NCBI GenBank assembly: GCA_013146195.2
Contig: CM028377.1
Location: 102,949,547 to 103,013,546 of the forward strand
Origin: Codonopsis lanceolata
Taxonomy: Eukaryota; Streptophyta; Magnoliopsida; Asterales; Campanulaceae
Direction of reading: 5' to 3'
Length of the DNA stretch: 64,000 nt
Program-made: the position numbers and the translations under genes
Notes under the pieces: generated by a model
What the model was told of the DNA's origin: nothing
Databases searched by the model: none
The model's input: only the letters and a program-made list of their open reading frames with translations
In this document: one piece after another, positions 1 to 10,680 of the stretch
How the letters are laid out: each line of letters opens with the position of its first letter
How positions within the stretch are numbered: position 1 is the stretch's first letter

Positions 1-1287
1 TACAACTTCCGGTGACTTAACTACTCCTTTTTAAACAACTAATCTAAACACCTGATACAATTCTAAAGATAAGGATGTTACAAGGAGATGTCTATGAAGA
101 CCATGGACCCAGATTCAGCTAACCAGTTGGCAAACAGAATACAGGTCCTAGATCAAGGAATTCAGATGACCCAAGGAGGGAGTGGGGTACAACCTTTTCT
201 ACTCTATAGCATCCTCTCTACCAAGCGTAGGCTTTGTTTTCTCTATCCCAGACATCCTGCATAAACATATTCTAGAATTTTTAGATATCAGTTTCAATGC
301 AGGCGCTCATCCTCGGGAGTTTGAGAGGAAAAATCCGAGGAGAGACACATTTGGCTTGCTGAAGATAGGAAGATCTTCTACACGAGAGGGAGCAACAAAT
401 GTGTGCTAAGATAGAGGGAAGCGGGAGAAGTATGCTAAATGGTTGTTAAGGAAAGTATTCATGCTAGAGAAATCCTTGAAACAAACCAAACAACTTTCGA
501 AGAATCGGAAGGTTGATTCCAAATTGTTGAGAAGAAACCTTGATCTAGTGCTAAGAATTCTCCTAAGTAACATTTTAGAAGAAGGGAATTTTGTATCAGT
601 GTCTATCATAGTGTTTGAGGTAGTTTGCGAGTGATAGAGAAGAAGGAAGGAGTGTCTCTATAAATACTCGCTGAGGCAAGACAATGGACCGACTCATTCA
701 AGAGTGAAAAGTCCTTTTCAACCACTCTTATTAAAGTTATACGGGGAAGAGTGAAAGTTAGTATAAATTTCTAGATATCCGGTAAAGTTATTTCTTTGGA
801 AAGCTAAAAAGGTTTTGAAAAGAAGGTTAAGCTTTTTAGAAAAGACAAAACGTCTTTAAGTGTACAAAACATTTTTCAGTGGGATTTGACAAAACACTTT
901 CTTTTCAGAAGAGTGTTTCGGGAAGTACAATTCCTATATTTCAAAGTCATTTTTATCTTGACCGAGATTCTATGAAATCTGTCTTTAGCTTTTAAGAAAT
1001 AGTCAATTTCTAAAGCTTTACCTCAACCTTTGTAGAAATTGCTAAAGTACCCATGTAGTTTACACATTGTCTACTAAGGTGAAAACTTCTATAAGTCAGC
1101 ACATAAAACTGAGCTTATGAAGTGCTGAGCAACAGGAGAGTGAGCTTCAAAGAAAATGGTTTGATGATGACACAGAAATTTTCTAAAGAAAATGAGGCAT
1201 CAATCCAGATGAGTAATTCATAGATCATACTTTAATGGAAATGGAAAGAAGCAAAGTATGATAGGAGAAATCACTCAAGCTATATAT
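1..1287 (+). repeat. dispersed repeat R, copy 1 (class unknown)
   Basis: This stretch reads almost base for base like 27443-28714 in the same orientation, and its first ~305 bases recur inverted at 4648-4955. Agreement with copy 2 stops near base 1272, where copy 2 runs into an LTR. Differences are scattered single-base changes and short indels. Neither strand holds a recognisable protein; the small open frames are under 80 codons. A TATA box at 659-666 suggests a promoter-bearing piece, possibly part of an LTR or leader of a larger element. In copy 2 the homology continues to the left, so this copy probably extends beyond the window edge. I see no TG...CA ends or target duplication, so its class stays open. 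Confidence 0.7.
659..666 (+). promoter_or_regulatory. TATA box in repeat R
   Basis: TATAAATA in the context CTCTATAAATACTCG, kept unchanged in the second copy at 28102-28109. About 30 bases downstream lies an A/C-rich leader, as in plant core promoters. No downstream ORF is evident, so the transcript is unknown. Confidence 0.4.
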
Positions 1288-4200
1288 TGTAAGACCCCGA
1301 TTCCCGGTTAGCTTGAATTGCGTTCAATGCTCGCATTTCTTCTTTGGTTGATTGCTCGTTGGGTTTTTGAGAGAGTCTAGATGTGTATGATAGATCAAAT
1401 TAAGACCAAAATACTTTTAAGAGATGTCATATAGTTGTGGACTTGCTAAAGTCACAAGTCGTAACTCGACGATAGTCGAAATGCGACGCGATTGAGAGTT
1501 CGCTTGCGTTTTGAGTTCCTGACCTAGTTTTGGTCCTAGATCTTTACATTATTATTGATTAACATGTTTAGATGTGTTAGACTTCTAGTTGGATAAATCC
1601 CTTAAGTCTTGTGAGGTTTTGACGCTTTGAGGATAACGATTCTTCTTATCGCGTAGTTCGAGATTGAGCCGTGTGATCGTCTCGCCTTTCGGGAGTCCTT
1701 TTCTCCTATCTGTTGTTCATCATCTGGGAGGCATTCAGGCCTATTCTATAGCCCTTTGAATTGTTAATAATCTTGGGTTGTTTCCCGTCGGTTTGTGGTT
1801 TCATTCAATGTTTCGTTAGCGAGTTGTTACACCTCGCTTCGGTTTCACTCTGAGTTGTTTCGGGTGTTGTTTATGGGAGTTTAGACCTACTTTGAAGGTG
1901 GTTTGAGACTTGTTTGGTTTAGCTAAGAGTATGAGGACTTTAAGGGTTGAATTATAGGTCATTTCGAAGCTTTAAGGCGCGAGGATGCATGCGGGAGAGT
2001 CCGAGGCCTACCAAGGAAGCAAAATTGGAAGAAACATGGAATGCAGGGGGCATGTGGTCACATGCAAGGCACCCCATGCGACCGCATGGGGCCTGTTCCC
2101 TGTTACGGGACTGATTTGATTATTTTGCAATTTGTCCAACCTAACCCTACCCAAACCCATCCTAACGCACTCCTAAACCCTCCTAACTACCTTAGGTTAT
2201 ATCCCAACCATCTAATTGTATTTTTGAAGGGATTAGATATGGTTATTTAAAGGGAAGCAACCCTATCAATTTAAACTAAACCCACTTACCTTCCTAACCT
2301 ATTTGGAGCCCTAACACTTCACTTAACACCCCATTTTCAGCCATTGACTTTCAAAAACGTGGGAGAGTCTTTAGGAAGCTTGAGAGAGAGACTTATAGGG
2401 TTTCTTGAGTCTTCATCCATGGATTCCAAAGCTTGAGAGCTCCATTTCCCAAACCAAGCCATAGAAATGAAGAGGAGATTGAAGACAACAACTTCCACCG
2501 ATTGGAATTTCGTTTGGTTGCTTGAAGGGGCTGATTCAAGGTAAGTTACTACACCTCTTTCTCTTTGTTTTTGCCCCATTGACCCTAGGAAAAACAACCT
2601 TGGTGCTATGTGAGGTCAATGGGTGCATTTTAGGGCTTTTTAGAGATGTCATGAACCCTAAATGTCTAAATGATGATTTTGCTTGGATGAACTTACTTGA
2701 GACCTTGATTAGCATGTTATTCACGTGTAGAGTAGCATATTCATCCATTCTATGTGATTTATTCAAGTATTGTGAGCATGATTGGTGAGGTGACTTGAAT
2801 GGGTATATGCCTAAATGTTGATTTTGCTTGGATGAACTTGCTTAAAACCTTGATTAGTATGATATTCATGTGTAGTGTAGTATGTTTATCCATGCTATGT
2901 GATTTATTCAAGTTTTGGAGAGCATGATTGGTGAAGTGACCTAAATGGGTTTATGCACAAAAATGTGAATTTGTTCTATGTTGCCTTGTTAAGTGTTTTG
3001 TTGGGATTATGTGGGTTTAATGAACTTGGGAATATGGTTATTGATGATAGTTTGAACAGAAATTGTAGCCCATGGCTTCTATGCCCTAATTTTCCCCGTA
3101 AGTGTAGATTAGACTCAACGGAGTCATTATAAGTTCGATAACGTGTTAAACGAACTTGGGTTGAAATCCTACGACGATTGGGTTTCGTTTGATTAATGTT
3201 GTGAAGTATATAGCCTCCAAACTTTAAATGGAGTTATGAATATGATGAGTTATATGGATTTTTAGGCTTGGTAATCAAGCCCGAATGAATATTGAGATTT
3301 TGTTGTAAACTTTGATGAAATGTTAAAGTGTGGGTTTATGAAACCCATAAAGAATGAAAAGTAGTATTAAGACTCAGGTCGTTATAAGGCCAATAATGAT
3401 ACGAGCGGGTTGAAACCACAATGTTTGGGTTTTGGGTTGATTATGCTTGAACCGAGCATCTCATTTTGTGTCTATATGAGACACTCATGTTATAGAGACT
3501 TATTGGAAACACATCTTGAGCGTGCTTGTTAGAGCAGAACATTAGAGACCAACTTATGGCCTCGAGTATATTTAAGAAATTATTAATGAAAATTATCTCT
3601 TTAAGAATTTTGGTCGTGCATATGAAAGCACTTGTGAGGAAGTGGCTACGAGTAGCCATGATGTTCTTAGTATAGTATTGGAGATGTCGATTATATCTGA
3701 CGATTAGGACTATGATTGAGTCAGGTGTGCTTTAAGTGAAGACTAAATACTAAGTCTTGAGTAGAGGATTATATAGACCTCACCTTGTGATTTATTGAGT
3801 TTATATGCTATTCTTGATTGGTTGATGACTTGAGGATTTATGAGCACCTCAATATGTGGTTCTTGAACTAAACTCGTAAGTTAGTTGAACATATTGTTTA
3901 TATGCAAATATGTGCATTGTTCATGGGATTTTGTAGAGCATTATGTCCTACTTGATTATATGCAAATAAGTGCATTGTTATGGGAGTGTGTAGAGCATTA
4001 TGTCCGACATGATTTGATGAGCCGATATTAATGAACTTGGTCTCATTAGTTTATGCAAGTAAATACCTACTTGAGCATTTTGGTTTAAGTCCGAAGGCGG
4101 GTTTGGTTGTAGTGTCGGCAATGAGGCGATTCATAGCCTTTGGGAACAATCACAACGAATAGTTGCATTGGTTCCCTTTCTCCTTACTATTTGGCCAGTG

Positions 4201-4547
4201 GGATGATCTCGAAGTTATGCCATCTAGCGACATCGAGCTCTCATTTCTCATCCTAGGTTGGATGAATGTAAAGTACTCATTAAAGGAAGCCGATGAGTTG
4301 TGATTATTTGGGGATGAAACCCAGGTATGATTGGTTGGGTGTTGAGGATGGATCCCATGGTATGTTTGGTTGGGTGTTGAACCGGATTTGGTTGTGGTTT
4401 GATTTCGTTTCTTGTCACACATGTTTAATTATGAGCATTTATATGAAAGACATTATGCTACATGGTTTATGTGAGTTTATGTGCTTTGATAATTAAGTAC
4501 ATGTTTCTTGTTGGTATACTAGTATGATACCATGATTCTTATATATA
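1288..4547 (+). mobile_element. LTR family A, copy 1 (5' part, cut by gap)
   Basis: It begins TGTAAGACCCCGATTCC, the usual start of this LTR group (compare 20846). It matches 15212-16883 directly and 10675-13219 inverted. It carries the CpG-rich palindromes at 2050-2091 and a TATA-like TTATTTAAA near 2243. There is no long ORF; it is non-coding LTR sequence. By comparison with copy 3 the missing 3' end (~0.8 kb) would fall in the gap, giving an LTR of about 4 kb. Compared with copy 3 it has lost many 1-6 base bits, often at CG sites or in hairpins. Its 3-4 kb LTR size and shared motifs resemble the chromovirus-type LTR at 31865-34925; that family link is inference. Confidence 0.75.
2050..2091. 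promoter_or_regulatory. two adjacent palindromes in LTR A
   Basis: GCATGTG-GT-CACATGC (2050-2065, 7-bp arms) is followed by 8-bp arms CCCCATGC and GCATGGGG around GACC (2072-2091). They lie about 0.8 kb into the LTR and 150-170 bases before a TATA-like site. A similar palindrome (GCGACCGC core) sits at 34200-34223 in another LTR. A role as a factor-binding site is inference. Confidence 0.45.
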
Positions 4548-4647
4548 NNNNNNNNNNNNNNNNNNNNNNNNNNNNNNNNNNNNNNNNNNNNNNNNNNNNN
4601 NNNNNNNNNNNNNNNNNNNNNNNNNNNNNNNNNNNNNNNNNNNNNNN
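4548..4647. other. assembly gap, 100 N
   Basis: Exactly 100 N, the conventional placeholder for a gap of unknown size. It cuts LTR A (continued by homology at 16884 in copy 3) on the left and inverted repeat R on the right. Confidence 0.98.
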
Positions 4648-4955
4648 CGCTATCAAACTGAGCATCTAAAAATTCTAGAATATGTTTATGCAGATGTCTC
4701 GGGATAGAGAAAACAAAGCCTACGCTTGGTAGAGAGGATGCTATATAGAGTAGAAAAGGTTGTACCCCACTCCTCCTTGGGTCATCTGATTCCTTGATCT
4801 AGGACCACGTATTCTGTTTGCCAACCGGTTAGTTGAATGCGAACTGGTCCATGGTCTTCATAGACATCTCCTTGTAACATCCTTATCTTTAGAATTGTAT
4901 CGTGTTTAGATTAGTTGTTTAAAAAGGAGTAGTTAAGTCACCTGAAGTTGTAATG
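4648..4955 (-). repeat. repeat R, inverted partial copy
   Basis: Reverse complement of about bases 1-305, with more differences near the gap. It continues after the LINE at 10641-10680, matching (inverted) the sequence just left of 27425. The LINE therefore split this copy. Confidence 0.8.
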
Positions 4956-4970
4956 AACTTTGTAATCTTT
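4956..4970. repeat. LINE target-site duplication, left
   Basis: AACTTTGTAATCTTT, repeated exactly at 10626-10640 directly after the poly(A) tail. The same 15 bases occur once, uninterrupted, in inverse orientation at 27425-27439. Its length is typical of target-primed reverse transcription. Confidence 0.93.
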
Positions 4971-5224
4971 ATAAACAATTGAGCATAAGTACGCACACAC
5001 TAATTCAAACACTTGAGGTGCGATTTCTTCCCCGTCTGCTTTCATTAGGTTTTTCCTTTTGGCGGCTATGGTCAGTCCTCTAGCACCGCCCGACCCTAGC
5101 CCGATCCTCAATCTAAATCTTTTGTGAAGCCCTTTTGCTCTCCTTCCAACATCGCTATCTCCTTCCTTCGTTTCTCTATCCAACCTTCATCATACAAAGG
5201 CGAACCATCCCTCAAACTTTCCTC

Positions 5225-6399
5225 TTAACTTATAGAGACCCTGCGCCTCTTTTCGCTTTGCATTAATAGGAAAGTTTCTCCGGGCAGCCATCCATGGAAG
5301 CGACTCTGAAATATTTTAATACTATAGGACTCACTGCCGCCTTGCACATTGGCCATTTCGATGCAAAACATGTTCTCATCCAAGTTAGCAAGAATGAAGA
5401 TTTTCAAGCCGCTTAGGATAAAAAGATCGCTGGTATTTGGGTAGGCATCCAATGCGAGTTTTCAAATGGTCTTCTAACTTTCGGCCAGATATTGAGAGCT
5501 CCATTGTTCTGGTTTGGTTTTCGCTGCCTGGTCTCCCGATCCATCTGTTCAACAAATCTGCCCTTTTTTCTGTTGCCTCCTTGTTTGGCAAACCTCTCAT
5601 GCTCGATCAACCAACTATCAATTTATCTCGGCCTAGCGTTGCGCGCATTTGTGTTGAAATTGATTTTCTCCATCCATGTCCTAACCGAATATGGGTCGAT
5701 TGTGGTTCTGCTTATCCAAGTTTTTGGCAGCCTGTTGAGGCTGAAAATAAACCGTCGTATTGCTCCCATTGCCTACATCAAGGTCACCATGAACTCATTT
5801 GTAAAATCAAACATCCTGAATTGAATGTTGTTGAAGGCCCCAAACCAAAGCCTCCGTCCCAGCCTTCTATGAAAAGATGGACACCAAAAAAATCCTCTAA
5901 TGATAAGGGCATGCAAGCCGCCCCTTCCCATGCAACTACATCTGAGACCCATGCTTCTAAAGATCCAGAGGCTGATAATTGTTTTGAGAAGGATGCACCC
6001 CCTCCCAATGACCATGAGATTGAGCATTGTGCCGAGAAGGAACAACCTCTTGATGATGAGGCCTTTGTTATGGAGGCCAACAACCAATCTGACCCGGGCA
6101 TTAATTCTGATCGAACGGCAAAATCAGTGTCCCCTCCTTCTGAAGACATTAATATTGGCCCAAGTGCAACTCAATTCCACGAGGAGGATCCGGTTATTTC
6201 TCCTAATCGATTTGCAGTGCTGGATGTTATTGAAGAAGAAGTGGATGAGGATGCCACAAGTTCCATTCCAGCCCTAAACTTAGAGAATTGCCTTCCTCCA
6301 GCCATGAACAAACAAAACCCTCATATCCCTCATTCGGATAGACTCACTCGATCAAAGGCTTCAAAGCCCTCTGTTGGTACCTCAAATTTAATTGTTTTT
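5225..6399 (+). pseudogene. LINE ORF1: DUF4283-like / CCHC gag-like protein
   Basis: An RNA-binding gag-like protein expected to coat the LINE RNA. The N-terminal part (from ~5225, in another frame) reads like a DUF4283 domain (...KYFNTIGLT...HIGHFDAKHVLIQVS...). A frameshift near 5412 leads into the 5437 frame with GRHPMRVFKW and VSLPGLPIH-type motifs. The zinc knuckle is CSHCLHQGHHELIC (CX2CX4HX4C, 5761-5802). The rest is acidic and Ser/Pro-rich linker. No stop separates it from the endonuclease, so ORF1 and ORF2 share a frame. The start codon is uncertain because of the frameshift. Confidence 0.8.
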
Positions 6400-9300
6400 A
6401 TGGATATAAAAGTTCTCTTCTGGAATATTAGGGGTATTGGAAACGATCCTTCTGTGAGCCGTCTCAAATCTCTTGTTCATCTTCATCAAATTTCAGTTAT
6501 TGCTGTTTTTGAACCCATGTTGAATATGGAAAAAGTCTCCCTCATTAATCGCCGTCTGCATTTCAAGTTTTTCGCTTCTAATTCTTCTAGTTCAATTTGG
6601 ATCTTTGTTAAGTCTTCTTTTTCCTGCCAATTAGTTAACAATTCTTCTCAACAAGTTACTCTACAGATCTAGCATTTTTCTTGGCCCATGCCTGCTCTTC
6701 TCACCTGTGTTTATGCTAAGTGTATGTTGGAAGATCGGAAGGAGCTTTGGGATGATTTAATCTATATTAGTTCTCTTGCTCAGCAAGTGCCTTGGCTGGT
6801 TGGAGGTGACTTCAACATCATTCTTCACCCCTATGAAAAATAGGGAGGAGTGGGGTGGGATCGTCTTGGTGCTTTGGATTTTCACGCTTGTCTTGCTATG
6901 ACGGGACTCTCAGATTTGGGTTATTCAGGGAGTGATTTCACGTGGTGGAATAAACGGGAAGGGAATGCAACAATTCATGAAAGAATTGATCGAGTTCTGT
7001 GTAACCCAACTTGGTTGGACCAATTCCAGGCTACTTCAGTTCAGCATTTAAATAGAACTTGCTCGGATCACTCTCCGCTTCTCGTTACTATTAAACGCCA
7101 ATCTGATCGGGGGCCTTCAGCTTTTTGTTTTCTGAATGTGTGGACTAGCCATCCCACTTTTAAGGAGACAGTTTCTAATGCTTGGCTATGTGATGTTATT
7201 GCTAGGCCTATGACCCGTTTTTCTCTTAAATTAAAGCATGTAAAAGTTGCCTTAAAGACTTAGAACAAGGATGTATTTGGCAATATCTTTGATAATGTTC
7301 ATAAGGCGGAGGAAGATGTGGCAGAAAAGGAGCTTTATTTTGAAATTAATGCCTCTCCCTCTAATAGGGAAAATCTCATGGCTGCTCAAGCCAAACTTCG
7401 AACCTTCCTTTCTCAGGAAGAAAAATTCTGGAAACAAAAATCCACAATTAAATGGTTGAAGGAAGGTCAAGGTAATACCAAGCTATTCCATGCCTCGGTC
7501 AAGCAATCTCAAAGGCATTTATTCATCCAGTCTATCAAAGATACAAATGGAAATATTTTGGATTCTGATCACTCTATAAGGCAAGGGGCAGTACACTACT
7601 TTCAGGAGCAACTTCACTTCGATGGTGTCATTAATAATTCTCTTAATCTCAATGTTATTCCACGTCTTATCACTGATGCATGGAATGAGCAACTCATTTC
7701 TCCTCCTTCAGATTTGGAGATTAAACAAGCAGTGTTCAATTTGAATTGAGACAGTGCGGCTGGGCCTGATGGGTTCACAGGTTCCTTTTACTCACACTGT
7801 TGGGATATTATTGGGAGGGATTTTTGTGATGCTATTCTTGAATTCTTCTCTGGGTTTTCACTTCCGAGAGCATGGTCGAGTACTTTAATTGTGGCTATTC
7901 CTAAATCTGACAGAATTTCTACTTTCAGGGACCTTCGCCCTATCAGCCTGTGCAACTTCTGCAGCAAGGTCATTTCAAAAATTATTTCTTCTCGCCTTGC
8001 CATCATTCTTCCTCATATTATTTCAGAAAATCAAAGCGCCTTTATCAAGGGTCGTACGATTCAGGATAATATTTTATTGGCTCAGGAATTGATGCGTTTC
8101 TTGGGGAAAAAGGTTCCTGCTTCAAACATCGTCCTCAAGCTCGATATGGCAAAGGCATTCGATAGGGTTTCTTGGCCTTTTCTCATTAGTGTGATGCGGA
8201 GGTTTGGTTTTCATGAGATCTTTCTTGATATAATATGGCGTCTAATTTCTGAGAATTGGTTTTCGGTTCTCATTAATGGATCTCCATCAGGATTTTTTTC
8301 TTCAAGTCGTGGTCTTCGACAGGAGACCCCCTATCTCCTAGTCTCTTCATTATCTCGGCAGACTATCTAAGCAGAAGCCTCAATATCCTTCAGCAGCAAG
8401 TTTCTTATTGCATTTATTCTACTATTAGTGGTTGTCCTTCTGTATCTCACTTGGAATTTGCAGACGATGTCATCATATTTTTTAATGGTAAAAAGCACTC
8501 CATTAAATTTCTCAAGGTAGAGTTAAAGCATTATGAAGAGGTTTTAGGTCAGATGGTGAATGTTGCTAAAAGTTCTTTCTTTGTCTCCCCTCAAGTTGAT
8601 CCTAATCGCATTCGTATGTTTTCTTCTTTATTGGGTTTTACTCAAGGTGATCTTCCTATATCCTATCTGGGTTGTCCTCTCTATTTTGGAAGGAAAAAGA
8701 GGCATTATTTTGATCCTCTCATCTCCAAGTTGTAGAGACGTATATCCTCCTGGTCTAGAAATTTTCTTAATTCTGCTGGCCGAATTATTCTTATAAACAA
8801 TGTGCTTCATTCTATGTCTAGCTACCTGGTTGCCTCTATTGATCCCCCGATCTCAGTTTGCTTGGCCATTGATAGACTTTGTTCCAATTTCTTTTGGGGT
8901 CAAGTTGATGGTAAAAGTCGTAGCCATTGGGTTTCATGGAAGACCTGTTGCCGGCCTAAAGCAGAAGGGGGTCTGGGCATACATAACATGATTGATATTT
9001 CCATGGCTTTCGGTGTTAAATTATGGTGGAGATTTCGAACCGTAAAAAATCTGTGGACTTCTTTTCTGAAAGCTCGTTACTGCCATAGTAATCATCCGAC
9101 CCAAGTGACATCGAAGGGCTCTCATTCCTGGAATCGTATGTTAAAAGCTTCGGAGCATTGCCGAACCAAACATCTTTTGGATTATTGGCAAAGGTTATTT
9201 CTCTCCTTGGTTCAACAATTGGATTCTTGGAAATACGCTGGATAAACCTCCATCCTGTTTGAGTTCTACCGTTAAAGATCTTCTTGCCTCTCCTCACGGT

Positions 9301-10480
9301 GATATGCTCCATCTGCCTCCTGCCGCTAAAGGTTTAATCCAGTCTCAACTCATCTCTGTTAACGATTCAGATGACTGTCCTTATTGGTCCATCAATGGCT
9401 CGGGGAAATTTAATCTCTCTTCTGTCTTTCCGCTGATAAGATCTTCTCAACCTAAATTGCTCTCCTCAGACTTCATCTGGCATAAAGCGCTGCCATCTCA
9501 CATTGGAGTTTTCATTTGGCGTCTCTTTGTCCAAAAGCTCCCCATTGATGAAGCCATAAGTCGGAAAGGTATATCTATTGCTTCAAAATGTTACTGTTGT
9601 GAGCAAGGTCACGTTGAGACGTTTCTGCACGTTTTCCTTCAAAGTTCGATTGCCTCATCTGTTTGGATGCACTTTCAGAATCTGTTTGATGTGCCGGCTC
9701 AAGATCGCTCCATTCAGCAAAAATGTTTTTCTTGGTGGCTTCATGGCAAAGCCATTTCCTTCACACTGCTCCCTTCAATTATTTTATGGCATCTTTGGAA
9801 ATTTCGCAACATGGTTGTTTTTGAGAATCATCGTTTGCCTTTTTCCTTGATTATCAAAAACATTATGTTTGACTTTCAGAATATTCTTCAAGCAGCAGGT
9901 TTCCAAATGCCCGTTTTTTCTGGCAGTGATAGAGTAAAGATTGGTCGTCGGAAGCAGATTTTAATTCATTCTGTCTCTTGGATCAGCCCCTCTTATGGCC
10001 GAGTTAAGCTTAATTTTGATGGAGCTAGCCGGGGAAATCTGGGTTTAAGCGGGGGTGGAGGTATTATTCGGGACTCTATGGGTCGTTGTATCTTTGTGTA
10101 TTCCCAGTTTTATAATGTTTGTTTGAATATGGTTGCCGAGATAAAAGCTCTATATTTTGGTGTTCATTGGCTTTATGTGCATGGGTATCATGATGCGATT
10201 ATCGAAACAGACTCGAAGGTTCTTTTTGACTGCTTTTCTAATGGTCATAATATTCCCTGGATTCATTCTTATACTGCTAGAGCTATTCTCCGCTTCCAAT
10301 CAGAAAGGCATTTCACTTTTTCACTTCTTCAGAGAAGCTAACAAAGCAGCTGACAGTTTGGCCAATCTAGCCTGTGATTCTCACTCTGATATGGATTTCC
10401 TCAATTTGTCGACATCCCCGTCATATCGAGGAATTATTTCTCTTGATGCTTGTAACACTCCTTACATTAGAGTCTCTTAA
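6400..10480 (+). pseudogene. LINE ORF2: endonuclease - reverse transcriptase - RNase H
   Basis: Nicks the target and reverse-transcribes the LINE RNA there. Endonuclease 6400-~7110: starts MDIKVLFWNIRGIG, then VGGDFN and SDHSPLL, the usual active-site landmarks. The KTWNKDVFGN-type linker has Trp replaced by TAG at 7261. RT from ~7750: SAAGPDGF, RPISLCN, QSAFIKGR, LDMAKAFDRVSW, SRGLRQ and the catalytic FADD at 8457-8468. A lost G near 8322 shifts the frame inside the conserved QGDPLSP motif. zf-RVT-like Cys region ~9466-9690 (CYCCEQGH). RNase H ~9997-10370 with NFDGAS, AEIKAL, ETDSK and, after a shift near 10310, NKAADSLANLA. Final stop 10478-10480. Confidence 0.92.
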
Positions 10481-10625
10481 TTTTGTATCTCTTTCGAGGT
10501 TAGACTCCTCTGTCCTCCCAGCTTATAAGGGCAAGGCTGGTTGTCCCCCTCAAGTTTGTACCTTTATTTTATTTTAATAAAATCTCGCAGGTGCCGCCCT
10601 GTTTCTCAAAAAAAAAAAAAAAAAA
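10481..10625 (+). other. LINE 3' UTR and poly(A) tail
   Basis: About 125 bases of T-rich 3' UTR holding TTTAATAAAATC (a polyadenylation-like signal near 10573), then an A run from 10608. The last two A's overlap the start of the target duplication. Confidence 0.85.
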
Positions 10626-10640
10626 AACTTTGTAATCTTT
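10626..10640. repeat. LINE target-site duplication, right
   Basis: AACTTTGTAATCTTT, identical to 4956-4970. Confidence 0.93.
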
Positions 10641-10680
10641 AGATCCTCTTTGTACTCTTATTTATTTGATCTAAATGAGA
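10641..10680 (-). repeat. repeat R flank, inverted, right of LINE
   Basis: Reverse complement of about 27382-27424 (AGATCCTCTTTGTACTC...), continuing the copy broken by the LINE. Its last six bases ATGAGA are shared with the start of the inverted LTR A segment, a microhomology junction. Confidence 0.8.

Larger units (their letters stand above)
4971..10625 (+). mobile_element. L1-type LINE (non-LTR retrotransposon), nearly full length
   Basis: A ~5.65-kb element bounded by perfect 15-bp duplications and ending in poly(A). In order: short 5' UTR (4971-~5224), ORF1-like gag with DUF4283-like and CCHC parts, then endonuclease, reverse transcriptase, zf-RVT-type zinc-binding region and RNase H, then a 3' UTR. 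The RNase H after RT is the arrangement of many plant L1-clade LINEs. The coding frame is broken by at least five stop codons (6670, 6841, 7261, 7747, 8733) and four frameshifts (near 5412, 8322, 9170, 10310), so it is dead, but it is intact enough to be fairly young. Confidence 0.95.

Noticed and set aside
182..634. Small overlapping ORFs on both strands in repeat R
   Set aside because: Under 80 codons, overlapping in opposite strands, no family resemblance; conserved at 27849-28077 only because the DNA is duplicated.
5225..6149. Minus-strand ORFs of 75-121 codons
   Set aside because: Antisense shadows of LINE ORF1, which has clear domain motifs on the plus strand.
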